This document shows positions 1 through 8,742 of a stretch of 61,658 nucleotides of DNA, in pieces. The notes beneath the pieces are model-generated. The model was given only the letters and a program-made list of their open reading frames with translations, ran no database searches and was not told the DNA's origin. The translations under genes and the position numbers were made by a program. Position 1 is the first letter of the stretch. Each line of letters starts with the position of its first letter. Source of the DNA: Pseudomonadota bacterium (GTDB lineage: Bacteria; Pseudomonadota; Alphaproteobacteria; Rhizobiales; Beijerinckiaceae); the NCBI GenBank assembly GCA_023386155.1, contig JAEWKH010000155.1:1-61658 (forward strand). The letters run 5' to 3'.

Positions 1-239
1 GCCCTGAGAAGACGGCCATGCTGAACCAGCTCGCGGCTGCTTCCGGCCCGCAGTTCGACCGTCTCTATGGTCAGGCCCAGCGCACGGGCCATCAGGAAGC
101 CCTGGCCCTGCACTCGGGCTACGCCCAGGCCGGCAACGATCCGGGGCTGCGCCAGTTCGCGGCTTCCGTGGTCCCGCATATCGAGCACCATCTCGCGGAC
201 GCCCAGCGCCTCCCGGGCGCCACGGCCCGGCGCCGCTAA
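1..239 (+). CDS. DUF4142 family protein, C-terminal part (5' end outside window)
   Basis: The reading frame is already open at the first base of the window, so the 5' end is missing and the ATG at 18 is probably internal. The visible 78 or so residues contain the pattern SGPQFDRLYGQAQ, then LHSGYAQAGNDPGLRQFA and a closing IEHHLADAQRL. This matches the end of DUF4142 proteins, four-helix secreted or membrane-attached proteins often annotated as putative outer membrane proteins. Family function is not established. The call rests on pattern recognition over a short stretch. Confidence 0.7.
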   Translation, partial: PEKTAMLNQLAAASGPQFDRLYGQAQRTGHQEALALHSGYAQAGNDPGLRQFAASVVPHIEHHLADAQRLPGATARRR

Positions 240-275
240 GCGGCTGCACAGAGGCAATGATCACACGGCGGGCTA

Positions 276-391
276 GAGCATCGGGCCCAAAAGTGGATTC
301 CACTTTTGGGATCGGATCCGATGCTCCACTCTTTGGATAGCGCATTGTTCTTCGCGAAAAACCGGGTCCACTTTTTCGCACGATGCGCTAG
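276..391. repeat. Intergenic palindromic repeat, family A, full copy
   Basis: Two hairpins stand in series. The first has arms around ccaaaagtgg / ccacttttgg and is bounded by agcatcgg and ccgatgct. The second carries gcgcattgttc and cactttttcgcacgatgcgc. The same layout recurs at 38251-38367 and 60149-60254, with partial copies at about 3488-3522, 28649-28688 and 30734-30812. It lies between genes and codes for nothing. It resembles REP/BIME-type elements. Confidence 0.8.
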
Positions 392-523
392 GCCCGCCGT
401 TTTCATGTCCACCCAAAGCCGTACGCACATCCTGCTCGCGGTAGCTTGTGATGCTCCGCCTAACGTGTAGGAAGGAGGCCTTCGAGCCTTGTCCGATCAC
501 CCTCCGAGATTTCGCGAGCTTTC

Positions 524-1222
524 ATGGCCTACGTCCTTCCAGTCCCTTCGATCCCCGCCATTCCCGTTGCCGGCAGCGCCGACCTGCTCCCGGTCCGCCG
601 CGTCTATTGTGTCGGCCGCAACTACGCGGCCCATGCGCGGGAGATGGGGGCCGACCCGACGCGCGAGCCGCCCTTCTTCTTCATGAAACCGGCGGACGCG
701 CTCCAGCCCGTCATGGAAGGTGAAACGGCAGACCATCCCTATCCGCCCAAGACCGGAAACTATCATTTCGAGATCGAGCTGGTCGTGGCCCTGGCCAAGG
801 GCGGACGCGACATTCCCGTCGCGCAGGCTCTCGACCATGTCTTCGGCTATGCGGTCGGCCTCGACATGACCCGCCGCGACCTCCAGGACGAGGCCAAGCA
901 GCTTCGCCGCCCCTGGGAGCTGGGCAAGGCGGCCGATCGTTCCGGCCCGGTCGGGCCGATCCACCCGGTCTCGCAGGTCGGCCACCCGGCCGGCGGCGCC
1001 ATCTCCCTGACCGTGGACGGAGTTTCCAGGCAGAAGGCGGACCTGTCCGACATGATCTGGTCCGTCGCCGAGCAGATCGCCTACCTCTCCTCCTATTTCG
1101 AGCTTGCACCAGGGGACGTGATCTTCTCCGGAACGCCGGACGGGGTGGGTGCAGTGACGCAAGGTCAGACCATGGTGGGGACCGTCAAGGGCCTCGGCGA
1201 GATCCGGCTGCGGGTCGTGTAA
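524..1222 (+). CDS. Fumarylacetoacetate hydrolase (FAH) family protein
   Basis: At 232 aa this has the usual length of a single-domain FAH-fold hydrolase. Members cleave C-C bonds in fumarylpyruvate, acylpyruvates or related oxo-acids, or decarboxylate oxaloacetate, in the cytoplasm with a divalent metal. Visible signature elements are VGRNYAAHAREMG (about 30-42), FFMKPADAL (52-60), the metal-binding pair E83/E85 in FEIEL, D114 in GLDMTRRDL and the late SGTPDGVG loop. Spacing fits the fumarylpyruvate hydrolase branch, but the substrate cannot be set from sequence. It stands alone, 124 bp ahead of an unrelated ABC transporter gene. The Shine-Dalgarno before the ATG is weak. Confidence 0.85.
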   Translation: MAYVLPVPSIPAIPVAGSADLLPVRRVYCVGRNYAAHAREMGADPTREPPFFFMKPADALQPVMEGETADHPYPPKTGNYHFEIELVVALAKGGRDIPVAQALDHVFGYAVGLDMTRRDLQDEAKQLRRPWELGKAADRSGPVGPIHPVSQVGHPAGGAISLTVDGVSRQKADLSDMIWSVAEQIAYLSSYFELAPGDVIFSGTPDGVGAVTQGQTMVGTVKGLGEIRLRVV

Positions 1223-1346
1223 GGGCGCCCGACGGCCTCTTGCCTTTTTGCCAAGTTTGGCTGTTACTGCATCACAGCGCGGCCCTGGGGCCGCCGTTAA
1301 AACAGGCTCCGGCACGAAGCCGGGGCCCACGAACAAGGGAACGACT

Positions 1347-2192
1347 ATGAAAATCGTTAATACCGTCGGCTTGGCTCTTCTCGGTTCCGCGCTCGCCCTC
1401 GGCGGAGCGGCCGCGCAGGAGAAGACCGTCAAGATCGCCACGGAAGGCGCTTATGCGCCATGGAACTTCACAGGGCCCGGCGGCAAGCTCGAAGGCTTCG
1501 AGATCGACCTCGCCAACGACCTCTGCGCCCGCATGAAGGTGAAGTGCGAGATCGTGGCGCAGGACTGGGACGGCATCATCCCGGCGCTCCAGGCCAAGAA
1601 GTACGACGCCATCATGGCCGGCATGAGCATCACCGACGAGCGCAAGAAGACCATCGACTTCGCCGGTCCCTACGCGAACTCCCCGAACGGTTTCCTGGTG
1701 GCGAAGAGTTCTCCGCTCGCCAAGATGCCGGGCACGGGACAGGCCTTCAACCTCGGCACCCAGCAGGCGGCTGCCGAGAAGGCTATCGAAGCCGAGAAGC
1801 CGCTCCTGAAGGGCAAGACCATCGGCGTCCAGGGCTCGACGACCCACGCGAACTTCGCGGACAAGTACTTTAAGGGCACGGCCGAGGTCCGCGAATACAA
1901 GAGCACCGAAGCTCACGACCTCGATCTGGCCGCTGGCCGCATCGATGCGGTTCTGGCCGATGCCACCGCCATCATCGGCACCCTCGAGAAGCCGGAGTTC
2001 AAGGACTATACCATTGTCGGCCCGGGCTTCACGGGCGGTATGCTCGGCAATGGCGTCGGCGTCGGCCTGCGCAAGGGCGAGACCGAGCTCAAGAAGAGCT
2101 TCGAGGACGCCATTCAGGCTGCGGTCAAGGACGGCACCGTCAAGAAGCTGTCCGAGAAGTGGTTCAAGATCGACACCACCCCGCGCTCCTGA
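1347..2192 (+). CDS. Polar amino acid ABC transporter substrate-binding protein, copy 1
   Basis: This is a 281-aa periplasmic binding protein of the lysine/arginine/ornithine-octopine type (SBP family 3). A start at 1347 gives a clean signal peptide (MKIVNTV... ending GGAAAQ) preceded by aagggaacg; the longer upstream frame adds a low-complexity leader and is rejected. The mature start VKIATEGAYAPWNF and DWDGIIPALQAKKYDAIMAGM are hallmark family motifs. The closing KKLSEKWFKID is shared with copy 2. It heads a five-gene importer locus and ends at a strong terminator, so it may be expressed separately from the rest. The ligand is probably a basic amino acid or opine-like compound (inference). 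Confidence 0.9.
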   Translation: MKIVNTVGLALLGSALALGGAAAQEKTVKIATEGAYAPWNFTGPGGKLEGFEIDLANDLCARMKVKCEIVAQDWDGIIPALQAKKYDAIMAGMSITDERKKTIDFAGPYANSPNGFLVAKSSPLAKMPGTGQAFNLGTQQAAAEKAIEAEKPLLKGKTIGVQGSTTHANFADKYFKGTAEVREYKSTEAHDLDLAAGRIDAVLADATAIIGTLEKPEFKDYTIVGPGFTGGMLGNGVGVGLRKGETELKKSFEDAIQAAVKDGTVKKLSEKWFKIDTTPRS

Positions 2193-2223
2193 TCTTTTCT
2201 CATAGGATATCCAAGCGGTATCC

Positions 2224-2250
2224 AAGGCGCGGCTCCGGCCGCGCCTTTTT
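2224..2250 (+). terminator. Rho-independent terminator after SBP copy 1
   Basis: An 8-bp GC stem, ggcgcggc / gccgcgcc, with the loop tccg is followed directly by five T residues. It lies 32 bp after the stop codon of the first binding protein and would separate its expression from the genes downstream. Confidence 0.85.
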
Positions 2251-2422
2251 GTATCGATCCACGCCGACTGCAACCGAAATCGCCTGCACGGACGCATTAT
2301 TCAGCATGTTTAGGACTTGCGCCGGCTTGGCTTTTGAATGTTAGCTTCTGGACGCGAGATGGAGGTCCTCGACGACCCTCATCCGACAACAGGATCAGTC
2401 GAAGCTGACCAGAGGGACGACG

Positions 2423-3268
2423 ATGAAACTCTTAAAAACATTGGGTCTTGGCCTGCTGGCCTCGGCACTCGCCGTCGGCGGAGCAGCCGCGCAGGAGAAG
2501 ACGGTCAAGATCGCCACGGAGGGCGCTTATGCGCCATGGAACTTCACAGGGCCCGGCGGCAAGCTCGAAGGCTTCGAGATCGACCTCGCCAATGATCTTT
2601 GCGCCCGCATGAAGGCGAAGTGCGAGATCGTGGCGCAGGACTGGGACGGCATCATCCCGGCGCTCCAGGCCAAGAAGTACGACGCCATCATGGCCGGCAT
2701 GAACATCACCGACAAGCGCCTGGAGACCATCAATTTCTCGCTCCCCTATGCCTCTACCCCCCACGGCTTCGGCGTGATGAAGGACTCGCCGCTCGCCAAA
2801 CTGGCGGGAACCGGCACGACGGTGAGCTTCGAGAAGGACCCCGAAGGCGCGAAGAAGGCGATCGAGGCCTGGAAGCCGCTCCTGAAGGGAAAAACGGTGG
2901 GCGTGCAGGGCTCGACCGTGAACTCGCAGTTCGTGGAGACCTACCTCAAGGACACGGTCGAGATCCGCGAGTACAAGACCACCGAGCAGCATGACCTCGA
3001 CCTGACCGCCGGCCGCGTCGATGCGATCTTCGCCGGGCATGGAGCCCTGAAAGCCACGCAGGACAAGCCAGAGTTCAAGGACATGCTCATGGTCGGCACG
3101 GGGATGCGCGGCGGCCTGCTGGGCCGTGGCGTCGCCGTCGGCATGCGCAAGGAGGACGCGGAGCTGAAGAAGTCCTTCGACGAGGCGATCCGGGCTGCGA
3201 TCGCGGACGGCACGATCAAGAAGCTGTCCGAGAAGTGGTTCAAGATCGACGCGACCCCGCAGGTCTGA
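2423..3268 (+). CDS. Polar amino acid ABC transporter substrate-binding protein, copy 2
   Basis: This 281-aa paralogue of the preceding gene has the same length, signal peptide style (MKLLKTLGLGLLASAL... AAAQ) and near-identical first lobe. From roughly residue 95 to the C-terminal 15 residues it diverges strongly; for example, copy 1 has KTIDFAGPYANSPNGF where copy 2 has ETINFSLPYASTPHGF. A tandem duplication with separate ligand preferences served by one permease/ATPase set is the natural reading. A hairpin follows the gene at 3290-3318, before the permease genes. The DNA identity over the first third is patchily high, which suggests recent gene conversion. Confidence 0.9.
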   Translation: MKLLKTLGLGLLASALAVGGAAAQEKTVKIATEGAYAPWNFTGPGGKLEGFEIDLANDLCARMKAKCEIVAQDWDGIIPALQAKKYDAIMAGMNITDKRLETINFSLPYASTPHGFGVMKDSPLAKLAGTGTTVSFEKDPEGAKKAIEAWKPLLKGKTVGVQGSTVNSQFVETYLKDTVEIREYKTTEQHDLDLTAGRVDAIFAGHGALKATQDKPEFKDMLMVGTGMRGGLLGRGVAVGMRKEDAELKKSFDEAIRAAIADGTIKKLSEKWFKIDATPQV

Positions 3269-3553
3269 CGCCAGCGGGCTGGAAACGACGTCCCGGATCC
3301 TGCCACAGGGTCCGGGACAGGATCCGGCCGATGGCCGGATGTGACAGATTCTGTCTCCCCGCCTTCGAGCATACCGTGCGGACCCGAGGGTCCGTGTCGG
3401 CGACCCGCAGGGCCGCGCCAGCGAAAAGCGGCCCGGTGCCCGCCCCGAGCGATGCGCCGCTTGAGGGGCGAGCGCCGGAGCGTCGTTAAAAGTGAATTCC
3501 ACTTTTGGGGCCGATGCTTTAGGGAGGGAAGACATGTTCAGGAAAGTTAAAGC
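3269..3553. other. Intergenic segment with hairpin and partial repeat
   Basis: No credible gene is visible. A stem-loop with arms gtcccgga / tccgggac at 3290-3318 lacks a T-run. It could attenuate transcription, so that binding protein is made in excess over permease. A partial family A repeat lies at about 3488-3522, just before the permease start. Confidence 0.5.
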
Positions 3554-4276
3554 GTGCAGCAGCTGAGCTATTTCGAACTTGTCGGGTTCGGCCCCAATGG
3601 ATGGGGATGGGCTCTTCTCACCGCGGCCGGGATGACGATCGCCGTCGCCACATGCGGCTTCCTTGCCGGCTCCGTCGTCGGAACCCTGGTGGCCTGGGGA
3701 AAGATCGGGGGCAATCTCGCGATCCGAGGCCTGGCGGACGGCTACACCACCGTCCTGCGCGGCATTCCCGATCTTCTCGTGATCTACCTGTTCTATTTCG
3801 GCGGCAGCGCCGCGCTCGGCGCCATCGGCAGCCTGTTCGGGGCGGAAGGCTTCATCGGCGTCCCGGCCTTCGTCACCGGCGCGCTCGCCATCGGCATCGT
3901 CTCGGGCGCCTATCAGGCGGAGGTCTTCCGCGGCGCGTATCAGGTCGTGAGCCGCGGCGAGATCGAGGCGGCCCGCTCCGTGGGCATGCATCGCTGGCTG
4001 ATGTTCCGCCGCATCATCGCCCCGCAGATCCTGCGCTATGCCATTCCGGGCCTCGGCAACACATGGCAGCTGGTGCTGAAGGAATCGGCCCTGATCTCCG
4101 TGACGGGCCTCGTCGAGCTGCTGCGCCAGTCGCACATCGCGGCCGGCTCGACACGCCGCCCGTTCGACTTCTATCTCACGGCCGCGGTTCTCTACCTGCT
4201 CATCACCTGGATTTCGACCTATCTGTTCCAGCGCGCGGAGTCCCATTCGATGCGTGGCATGCGGAGGGCCTCCTGA
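3554..4276 (+). CDS. Amino acid ABC transporter permease, subunit 1 (HisQ/OccQ type)
   Basis: This 240-aa integral membrane protein starts with GTG (residues MQQLSYFELV). Several hydrophobic segments are visible, including WALLTAAGMTIAVATCGFLAG and the region around FVTGALAIGIVSGAY. The cytoplasmic EAA loop that contacts the ATPase reads IEAARSVGMHRW, near residue 140. Length and order fit the polar amino acid family permeases. Its TGA overlaps the next ATG by one base, so the two permeases are translationally coupled. Confidence 0.9.
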   Translation: MQQLSYFELVGFGPNGWGWALLTAAGMTIAVATCGFLAGSVVGTLVAWGKIGGNLAIRGLADGYTTVLRGIPDLLVIYLFYFGGSAALGAIGSLFGAEGFIGVPAFVTGALAIGIVSGAYQAEVFRGAYQVVSRGEIEAARSVGMHRWLMFRRIIAPQILRYAIPGLGNTWQLVLKESALISVTGLVELLRQSHIAAGSTRRPFDFYLTAAVLYLLITWISTYLFQRAESHSMRGMRRAS

Positions 4277-4993
4277 TGGACCTCGCCTTCATGTGGGATG
4301 CCTTCCTGACCCTCATGGGCGGGGTGCCGCTGACCCTCAACTTGGCCTTCATGTCGGTCGCCCTCGGGGCCGTGGTGGCGATGCTGCTCGCGCTCATGCG
4401 CATGTCGCGCGTCAAGGTGCTCGACTGGCCGGCGCAGGCCTATGTATTCGTGTTCCGCGGGACGCCGCTGCTGGTGCAGATCTTCCTGATCTATTACGGC
4501 CTCGGGCAGTTCCGCCCGACCCTGCAGGCCTGGGGATTGTGGACGTTCTTCCGCGAGCCTTACTGGTGCGCGGTGCTGGCCCTGACCCTCAACACGGCGG
4601 CCTATGCCAGCGAGATCATCCGCGGCGGCCTGCAATCGGTGCCTTACAATCAGGTCGAGGCGGCGCGGGCCTGCGGCATGTCGGGCTTCCTGCTCTTCCG
4701 CCGCATCGTCTTCCCCATCGCGGTCCGCCAGGCGCTGCCCGCCTATGGCAGCGAGATCATTCTCATGGTGAAGGCGACCTCGCTTGCCTCGATCATCACC
4801 ATGATGGAGGTGACGGGGCTCGCCGCGAAACTCATCTCGCAAACGTTCCGGGCGGTCGAGGTCTTCATCGTCGCGGGCCTGATCTACCTCATCCTCAACT
4901 TCATCATCACGCGCATCATCATGGCCATCGAATGGTGGCTCTCGCCTCATCTGCGCCGCCCCCCGGCCGTCGAGCCGCGTCTGGAGGCCGCCC

Positions 4994-5001
<8 letters not shown>
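4276..5001 (+). CDS. Amino acid ABC transporter permease, subunit 2 (HisM/OccM type)
   Basis: This 241-aa inner-membrane protein starts MDLAFMWDAFLTLMGGVPLT at the ATG overlapping the previous stop. A much longer upstream frame exists but only reads the previous gene out of phase. It has several hydrophobic segments, a FVFRGTPLLVQIFLIYYGLG motif typical of this permease family, and an EAA loop VEAARACGMSGF. With subunit 1 it should form the heterodimeric channel. The ATPase start lies inside its last codons (8-bp overlap). Confidence 0.9.
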
Positions 5002-5803
<802 letters not shown>

Positions 5804-5804
5804 G

Positions 5805-5895
5805 GCATTTTTCGGCGAAGTGGATCCGGTTCGCCGTCAAAAATGCGGCATAACAAAGAAGAAGGCTGGTTCCACGCAGGTGGAAACAGCTCTAA
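5805..5895. repeat. Intergenic repeat, family B, copy 1
   Basis: The element begins gcatttttcggcgaagtgg, closes its first hairpin with caaaaatgc and ends in ccacgcaggtgg / aaacagctct. A second copy, differing by a handful of bases, lies at 19146-19238. Both copies directly follow a plus-strand stop codon and precede a terminator. Confidence 0.75.
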
Positions 5896-5916
5896 GACTC
5901 GCTCCCCCAACACGAA

Positions 5917-5946
5917 GGGCGAAGCGGATGCCGCTTCGCCCTTTTT
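5917..5946 (+). terminator. Rho-independent terminator of the amino acid ABC operon
   Basis: An 11-bp stem, gggcgaagcgg / ccgcttcgccc, with a 3-nt loop (atg) is followed by five T residues. It stands between the plus-strand ABC operon and the convergent minus-strand gene that ends at 5950. Confidence 0.88.
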
Positions 5947-5949
5947 GAT

Positions 5950-6333
5950 TCATCGCTTTTCGATCCGCCGGATCGGAGCCTGTCCTGGCGACGGGAACGG
6001 GTCCGAAGAACGAGGATCGATGCGTGGCCCGCGCCAGTCGTATTCACGCCGGTCGCGGCTGGAATCGCCGAGGAAGAGGCCCAGCACGGCCGGGACGGCG
6101 AGAATCACCAGCGAGACCAGCCCCCAGACCGCGACGATGGCGCCGAGACCCAGGCTGCGCAACGTCATCAGCGCCCAGGACAGCCATTCGACCGTCTCCG
6201 GATGGCCGGTGACGATATCCGCGTTGCGCGCGGCCAGGCCACCGAAGAAGTCGAGGAGGCCATAGGCGCCCCAGGCGAACAGGGACCACACGGCAACGGC
6301 GATCCAGGCCAGGATCCACAGAAGGCGTTTCAT
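5950..6333 (-). CDS. Hypothetical membrane protein, 127 aa
   Basis: Two or three hydrophobic segments are visible: the N-terminal MKRLLWILAWIAVAVWSLFA, a stretch around TLRSLGLGAIVAVWGL and LVILAVPAVLGLFLG. A short charged C-terminal tail rich in R, D and P follows. The gene starts directly after the stop of the upstream DUF4112 gene on the same strand (no spacer), so the two are probably co-transcribed. I do not recognise a named family beyond small rhizobial inner-membrane proteins. Confidence 0.75.
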   Translation of the reverse strand: MKRLLWILAWIAVAVWSLFAWGAYGLLDFFGGLAARNADIVTGHPETVEWLSWALMTLRSLGLGAIVAVWGLVSLVILAVPAVLGLFLGDSSRDRREYDWRGPRIDPRSSDPFPSPGQAPIRRIEKR

Positions 6334-6771
6334 TCAGCGCTCCTCCACCCGGACGGCCGTGCCGTCGATCTCACGGGGGCCGCGCTTGGGCGTGCCCAGA
6401 TGCTCGTGGATGATTCGCAGGTTGCGCTGGTTCGCCTTGAAGAAGACGTCGAACACGTCGCCCGCCAGCGGGATGGCGCCGATGGCGGTGTCGACCGCGA
6501 CGTTGCCGATCATGCGCGCGATCTTCCAGCGCGGCAATCCGAGCTGGCGCGCCTCCCAGATGATGTAGCTGGCCAGGGCCGCCGAGATCACGTCTCCCAC
6601 GCCCGGCACGAGGCCGAGCACGGCATCGAAGCCGACGCGCCGGTTCAGGCCGGGAATCATCACGGCACTGTCCAGCAGGTTCGCAATGAGCGTGACGCGC
6701 GCGATGGCATCGGCCCGTGTCGGCCCGGCGGTCTTGATAGCGTCGAATACGGCGCTACGAGCAGCGTTCAT
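6334..6771 (-). CDS. DUF4112 domain-containing protein
   Basis: Starting at 6771 (MNAARSAVFD, preceded by ggagacagga) gives 145 aa; the frame continues upstream to 6909, but that extension has no family features. The core VTLIANLLDSAVMIPGLNRRVGFDAVLGLVPGVGDVI and the IGAIPLAGDVFDVFFKANQRNL segment are characteristic of DUF4112, a small membrane-associated family of unknown function. Hydrophobic stretches around VLGLVPGVGDVISAALASYI fit membrane anchoring. It is followed without a gap by the 127-aa membrane protein. Confidence 0.85.
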   Translation of the reverse strand: MNAARSAVFDAIKTAGPTRADAIARVTLIANLLDSAVMIPGLNRRVGFDAVLGLVPGVGDVISAALASYIIWEARQLGLPRWKIARMIGNVAVDTAIGAIPLAGDVFDVFFKANQRNLRIIHEHLGTPKRGPREIDGTAVRVEER

Positions 6772-7092
6772 TCCTGTCTCCAAGCGGCCAATCCCCTGAT
6801 CGGCACAACAGACAGAGATGTGTGCATTCCGGCCGGCTTCTGCAAGAATCCGGGCCGATACTTCATAACTCACCCAAAATTTCCTCCCATAGGATTCCTT
6901 GCAGAGCAAAGCTTTGCCAGCCGCGCTCCATGGAACCTTGCTAGGTGTTCTTGCCTAGAGCCAAGCTTACGTTAGGTGGTGATGCCTAATGCTGCATGGC
7001 TTGGCGTCGGTCCTTGACCAACAAGCAGCGAAGCCGTTCGGAGGATCGGTGACGGCGATGATCGCGTAGGGGCTCAGAACGGGAGGAACCCG
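6772..7092. other. Intergenic region between divergent genes
   Basis: No gene is supported here. The segment should carry the divergent promoters for the DUF4112 gene (minus) and the M15-like peptidase gene (plus). A good ribosome binding site, gggaggaacccg, precedes the ATG at 7093. I see no conserved operator. Confidence 0.5.
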
Positions 7093-7623
7093 ATGAGCAC
7101 TGATGCCCGAGTTCGCCATTTCGCCGTGATAGGAGCTCTTCTGGTGGGATTGGCGCCGGCCGCGCTCAAGGCCGGCGACGAAGACGCCGTCATCATTCCG
7201 GTGGCGCATTACGCCAGCCTGCCCTCCAATGACCGCATGAACGATCCCAATGTCACCGGAAGTCTGCCGAGCGCGAGAACGCTCTCCGGCTTCGCCTCGC
7301 TCGTGTCGCGGGGAACGATCACCCTGCGCGCGAGCGCTCCGACCAACTGCATTCCCGGCGATCTGCGCGACGTGGTGGCATCCGTCGCGGAGAGGTTCGG
7401 CCCCGTTAGCCTCGAGTCCACCCATCGTACGCGGAGACACAATGCGCGCGCCGGCGGTGCCCGCCATTCCCTGCATCTGTCCTGCCGCGCCATCGATTTC
7501 CGCGTGAGGGCCCGCGCGCGCGGCGTCATGGCCTATCTGCGGGCGCATCCCCAGGTCGGCGGCCTCAAGATCTATCGCAACGGGATCATCCACATCGACA
7601 ACGGCGAACGCCGCTCCTGGTAA
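7093..7623 (+). CDS. Exported M15-type peptidase-like protein (YcbK/DUF882)
   Basis: This 176-aa protein has an N-terminal hydrophobic signal (FAVIGALLVGLAPAALKAG). The second half carries the zinc-peptidase pattern of the D-Ala-D-Ala carboxypeptidase/YcbK group: STHRTRRHNARAGGARHSLH (H in RHN and SLH), then AIDF with the Asp ligand and a late IIHIDNG His. Members act on peptidoglycan peptides in the periplasm. The long linker between signal and catalytic part (residues 28-95) is unconserved to my eye. Its neighbours do not point to a specific role. Confidence 0.82.
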   Translation: MSTDARVRHFAVIGALLVGLAPAALKAGDEDAVIIPVAHYASLPSNDRMNDPNVTGSLPSARTLSGFASLVSRGTITLRASAPTNCIPGDLRDVVASVAERFGPVSLESTHRTRRHNARAGGARHSLHLSCRAIDFRVRARARGVMAYLRAHPQVGGLKIYRNGIIHIDNGERRSW

Positions 7624-7680
7624 AGCGCCTCTCGCGTCGAAGAACTGGCGCCGAGGCGAAAACTGTAAGACAACATCGGA

Positions 7681-8556
7681 ATGTTCGAGACTTTCACCCA
7701 TCGCCAAATCGAAACCTCCGGCGCCATCATCAATCTCCGCCATGGCGGGAACGGGCCGCCCATCCTTCTGCTGCACGGGCATCCGCAGACCCATGCCATG
7801 TGGCACAAGGTGGCTCCGAAACTTGCCGAGACCTACACGGTCGTCTGCGCCGACCTGCGCGGCTACGGCGACAGCTCCAAGCCTGCCACGACGCCGGATC
7901 ACGAGCCCTATTCCAAGCGGGCCATGGCGCGGGATCAGGTCGAAGCGATGCAGGCTCTCGGCTTCGAGCGTTTCGCCGTCGTGGGGCATGACCGTGGCGG
8001 GCGCTGCGCCTATCGCATGGCGCTCGATCATCCCGAGCGGGTCCTCGCGCTCTCGGTTCTCGACATCATCCCCACCGCCGAGCATTTCCAGCGCACGGAC
8101 ATTGCCTTCGCCATGGGCTACTGGCACTGGTTCTTCCTCGCCCAGCCCCATCCCATCCCCGAGCGCCTGATCGCGTCGGATCCGGACGTGTTCTACCTAC
8201 GCCGCGGGCGCTCGCTCTTCGATGAGGCGGCGCTCGCCGAATACCGCCGCTGCTACACCGATCCGGAGACGATCCATGCCATGTGCGAGGATTATCGGGC
8301 CGGTGCGACCATCGACATGCGCCTCGACGAACAGGACCAGAGATCAGGCCGCCGCATCGCCTGCCCGGTGCAGGCCCTCTGGGGCCTGAGGAACGGGCTG
8401 GAGCGGTGGTACGACGTGCTCGCCGTGTGGCGCGACTGGGCCGACCGCGTGGAAGGCCACGGCATCGATTGCGGCCATTACCTCGCCGAGGAGGCCCCGG
8501 AGGAAACCCTGGCGGCTTTGGAGCCGTTTCTTGAAAGGGCTTTTGCGCGTGAGTAA
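7681..8556 (+). CDS. Alpha/beta hydrolase, haloacetate (fluoroacetate) dehalogenase-like
   Basis: This 291-aa protein has the alpha/beta hydrolase fold with oxyanion region LLHGHPQTHAMW (31-41) and nucleophile elbow GHDRGGR, placing Asp104 as the nucleophile. Fluoroacetate dehalogenases use Asp with two Arg in HDRGGR to bind carboxylate, plus His-Trp and a Tyr as halide pocket. The equivalents here are R105 and R108, H149-W150 in YWHWFF and Y205 in DYRAG, and a closing His is in DCGHYL. All the pocket residues I can recall are kept, at family spacing. Cytoplasmic defluorination or dechlorination of haloacetates is therefore plausible, though epoxide hydrolase-like relatives share the fold. 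Confidence 0.8.
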   Translation: MFETFTHRQIETSGAIINLRHGGNGPPILLLHGHPQTHAMWHKVAPKLAETYTVVCADLRGYGDSSKPATTPDHEPYSKRAMARDQVEAMQALGFERFAVVGHDRGGRCAYRMALDHPERVLALSVLDIIPTAEHFQRTDIAFAMGYWHWFFLAQPHPIPERLIASDPDVFYLRRGRSLFDEAALAEYRRCYTDPETIHAMCEDYRAGATIDMRLDEQDQRSGRRIACPVQALWGLRNGLERWYDVLAVWRDWADRVEGHGIDCGHYLAEEAPEETLAALEPFLERAFARE

Positions 8557-8599
8557 AGCCTAAGCTCTCATCCTGAGAGTCTGCCTCGTAAAGCGCGGG

Positions 8600-8712
8600 C
8601 AACCCTCCTCCTTGTGGGGAGGAGTTGGAGGTGGAGGTGTGAGCGCTACGCTGGTCCAGTTCAGCGCCGGCACCCCCACCCTTGATCCCTCCCCACAAGG
8701 GGGAGGGAATAA
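8600..8712. repeat. Intergenic inverted repeat, family C
   Basis: Long imperfect arms, ccctcctccttgtggggagg and ctccccacaagggggaggg, flank a centre containing gtgagcgctacgctggtcc. Elements of this look are common between genes in Hyphomicrobiales. It sits between the convergent dehalogenase-like gene and pxpA and may terminate transcription from both sides. Confidence 0.65.
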
Positions 8713-8742
8713 GCGCGCAATCACTCTCAAAGTAATGGCGGC

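Noticed and set aside
2432..4246. Long minus-strand ORF of 604 codons
   Set aside because: It is antisense to the binding protein and permease genes, with Arg/Asp/Gly-rich shadow composition and no motif.
3601..4275. N-terminal extension of permease 2 (466-codon frame)
   Set aside because: The first 225 codons read permease 1 out of phase; the true start overlaps its stop codon.
8600..8712. Repeat at 8.6 kb as a CRISPR or rRNA-like element
   Set aside because: There is one inverted pair only, with no spaced direct repeats; it looks like an intergenic palindrome. No CRISPR array was found anywhere in the window.
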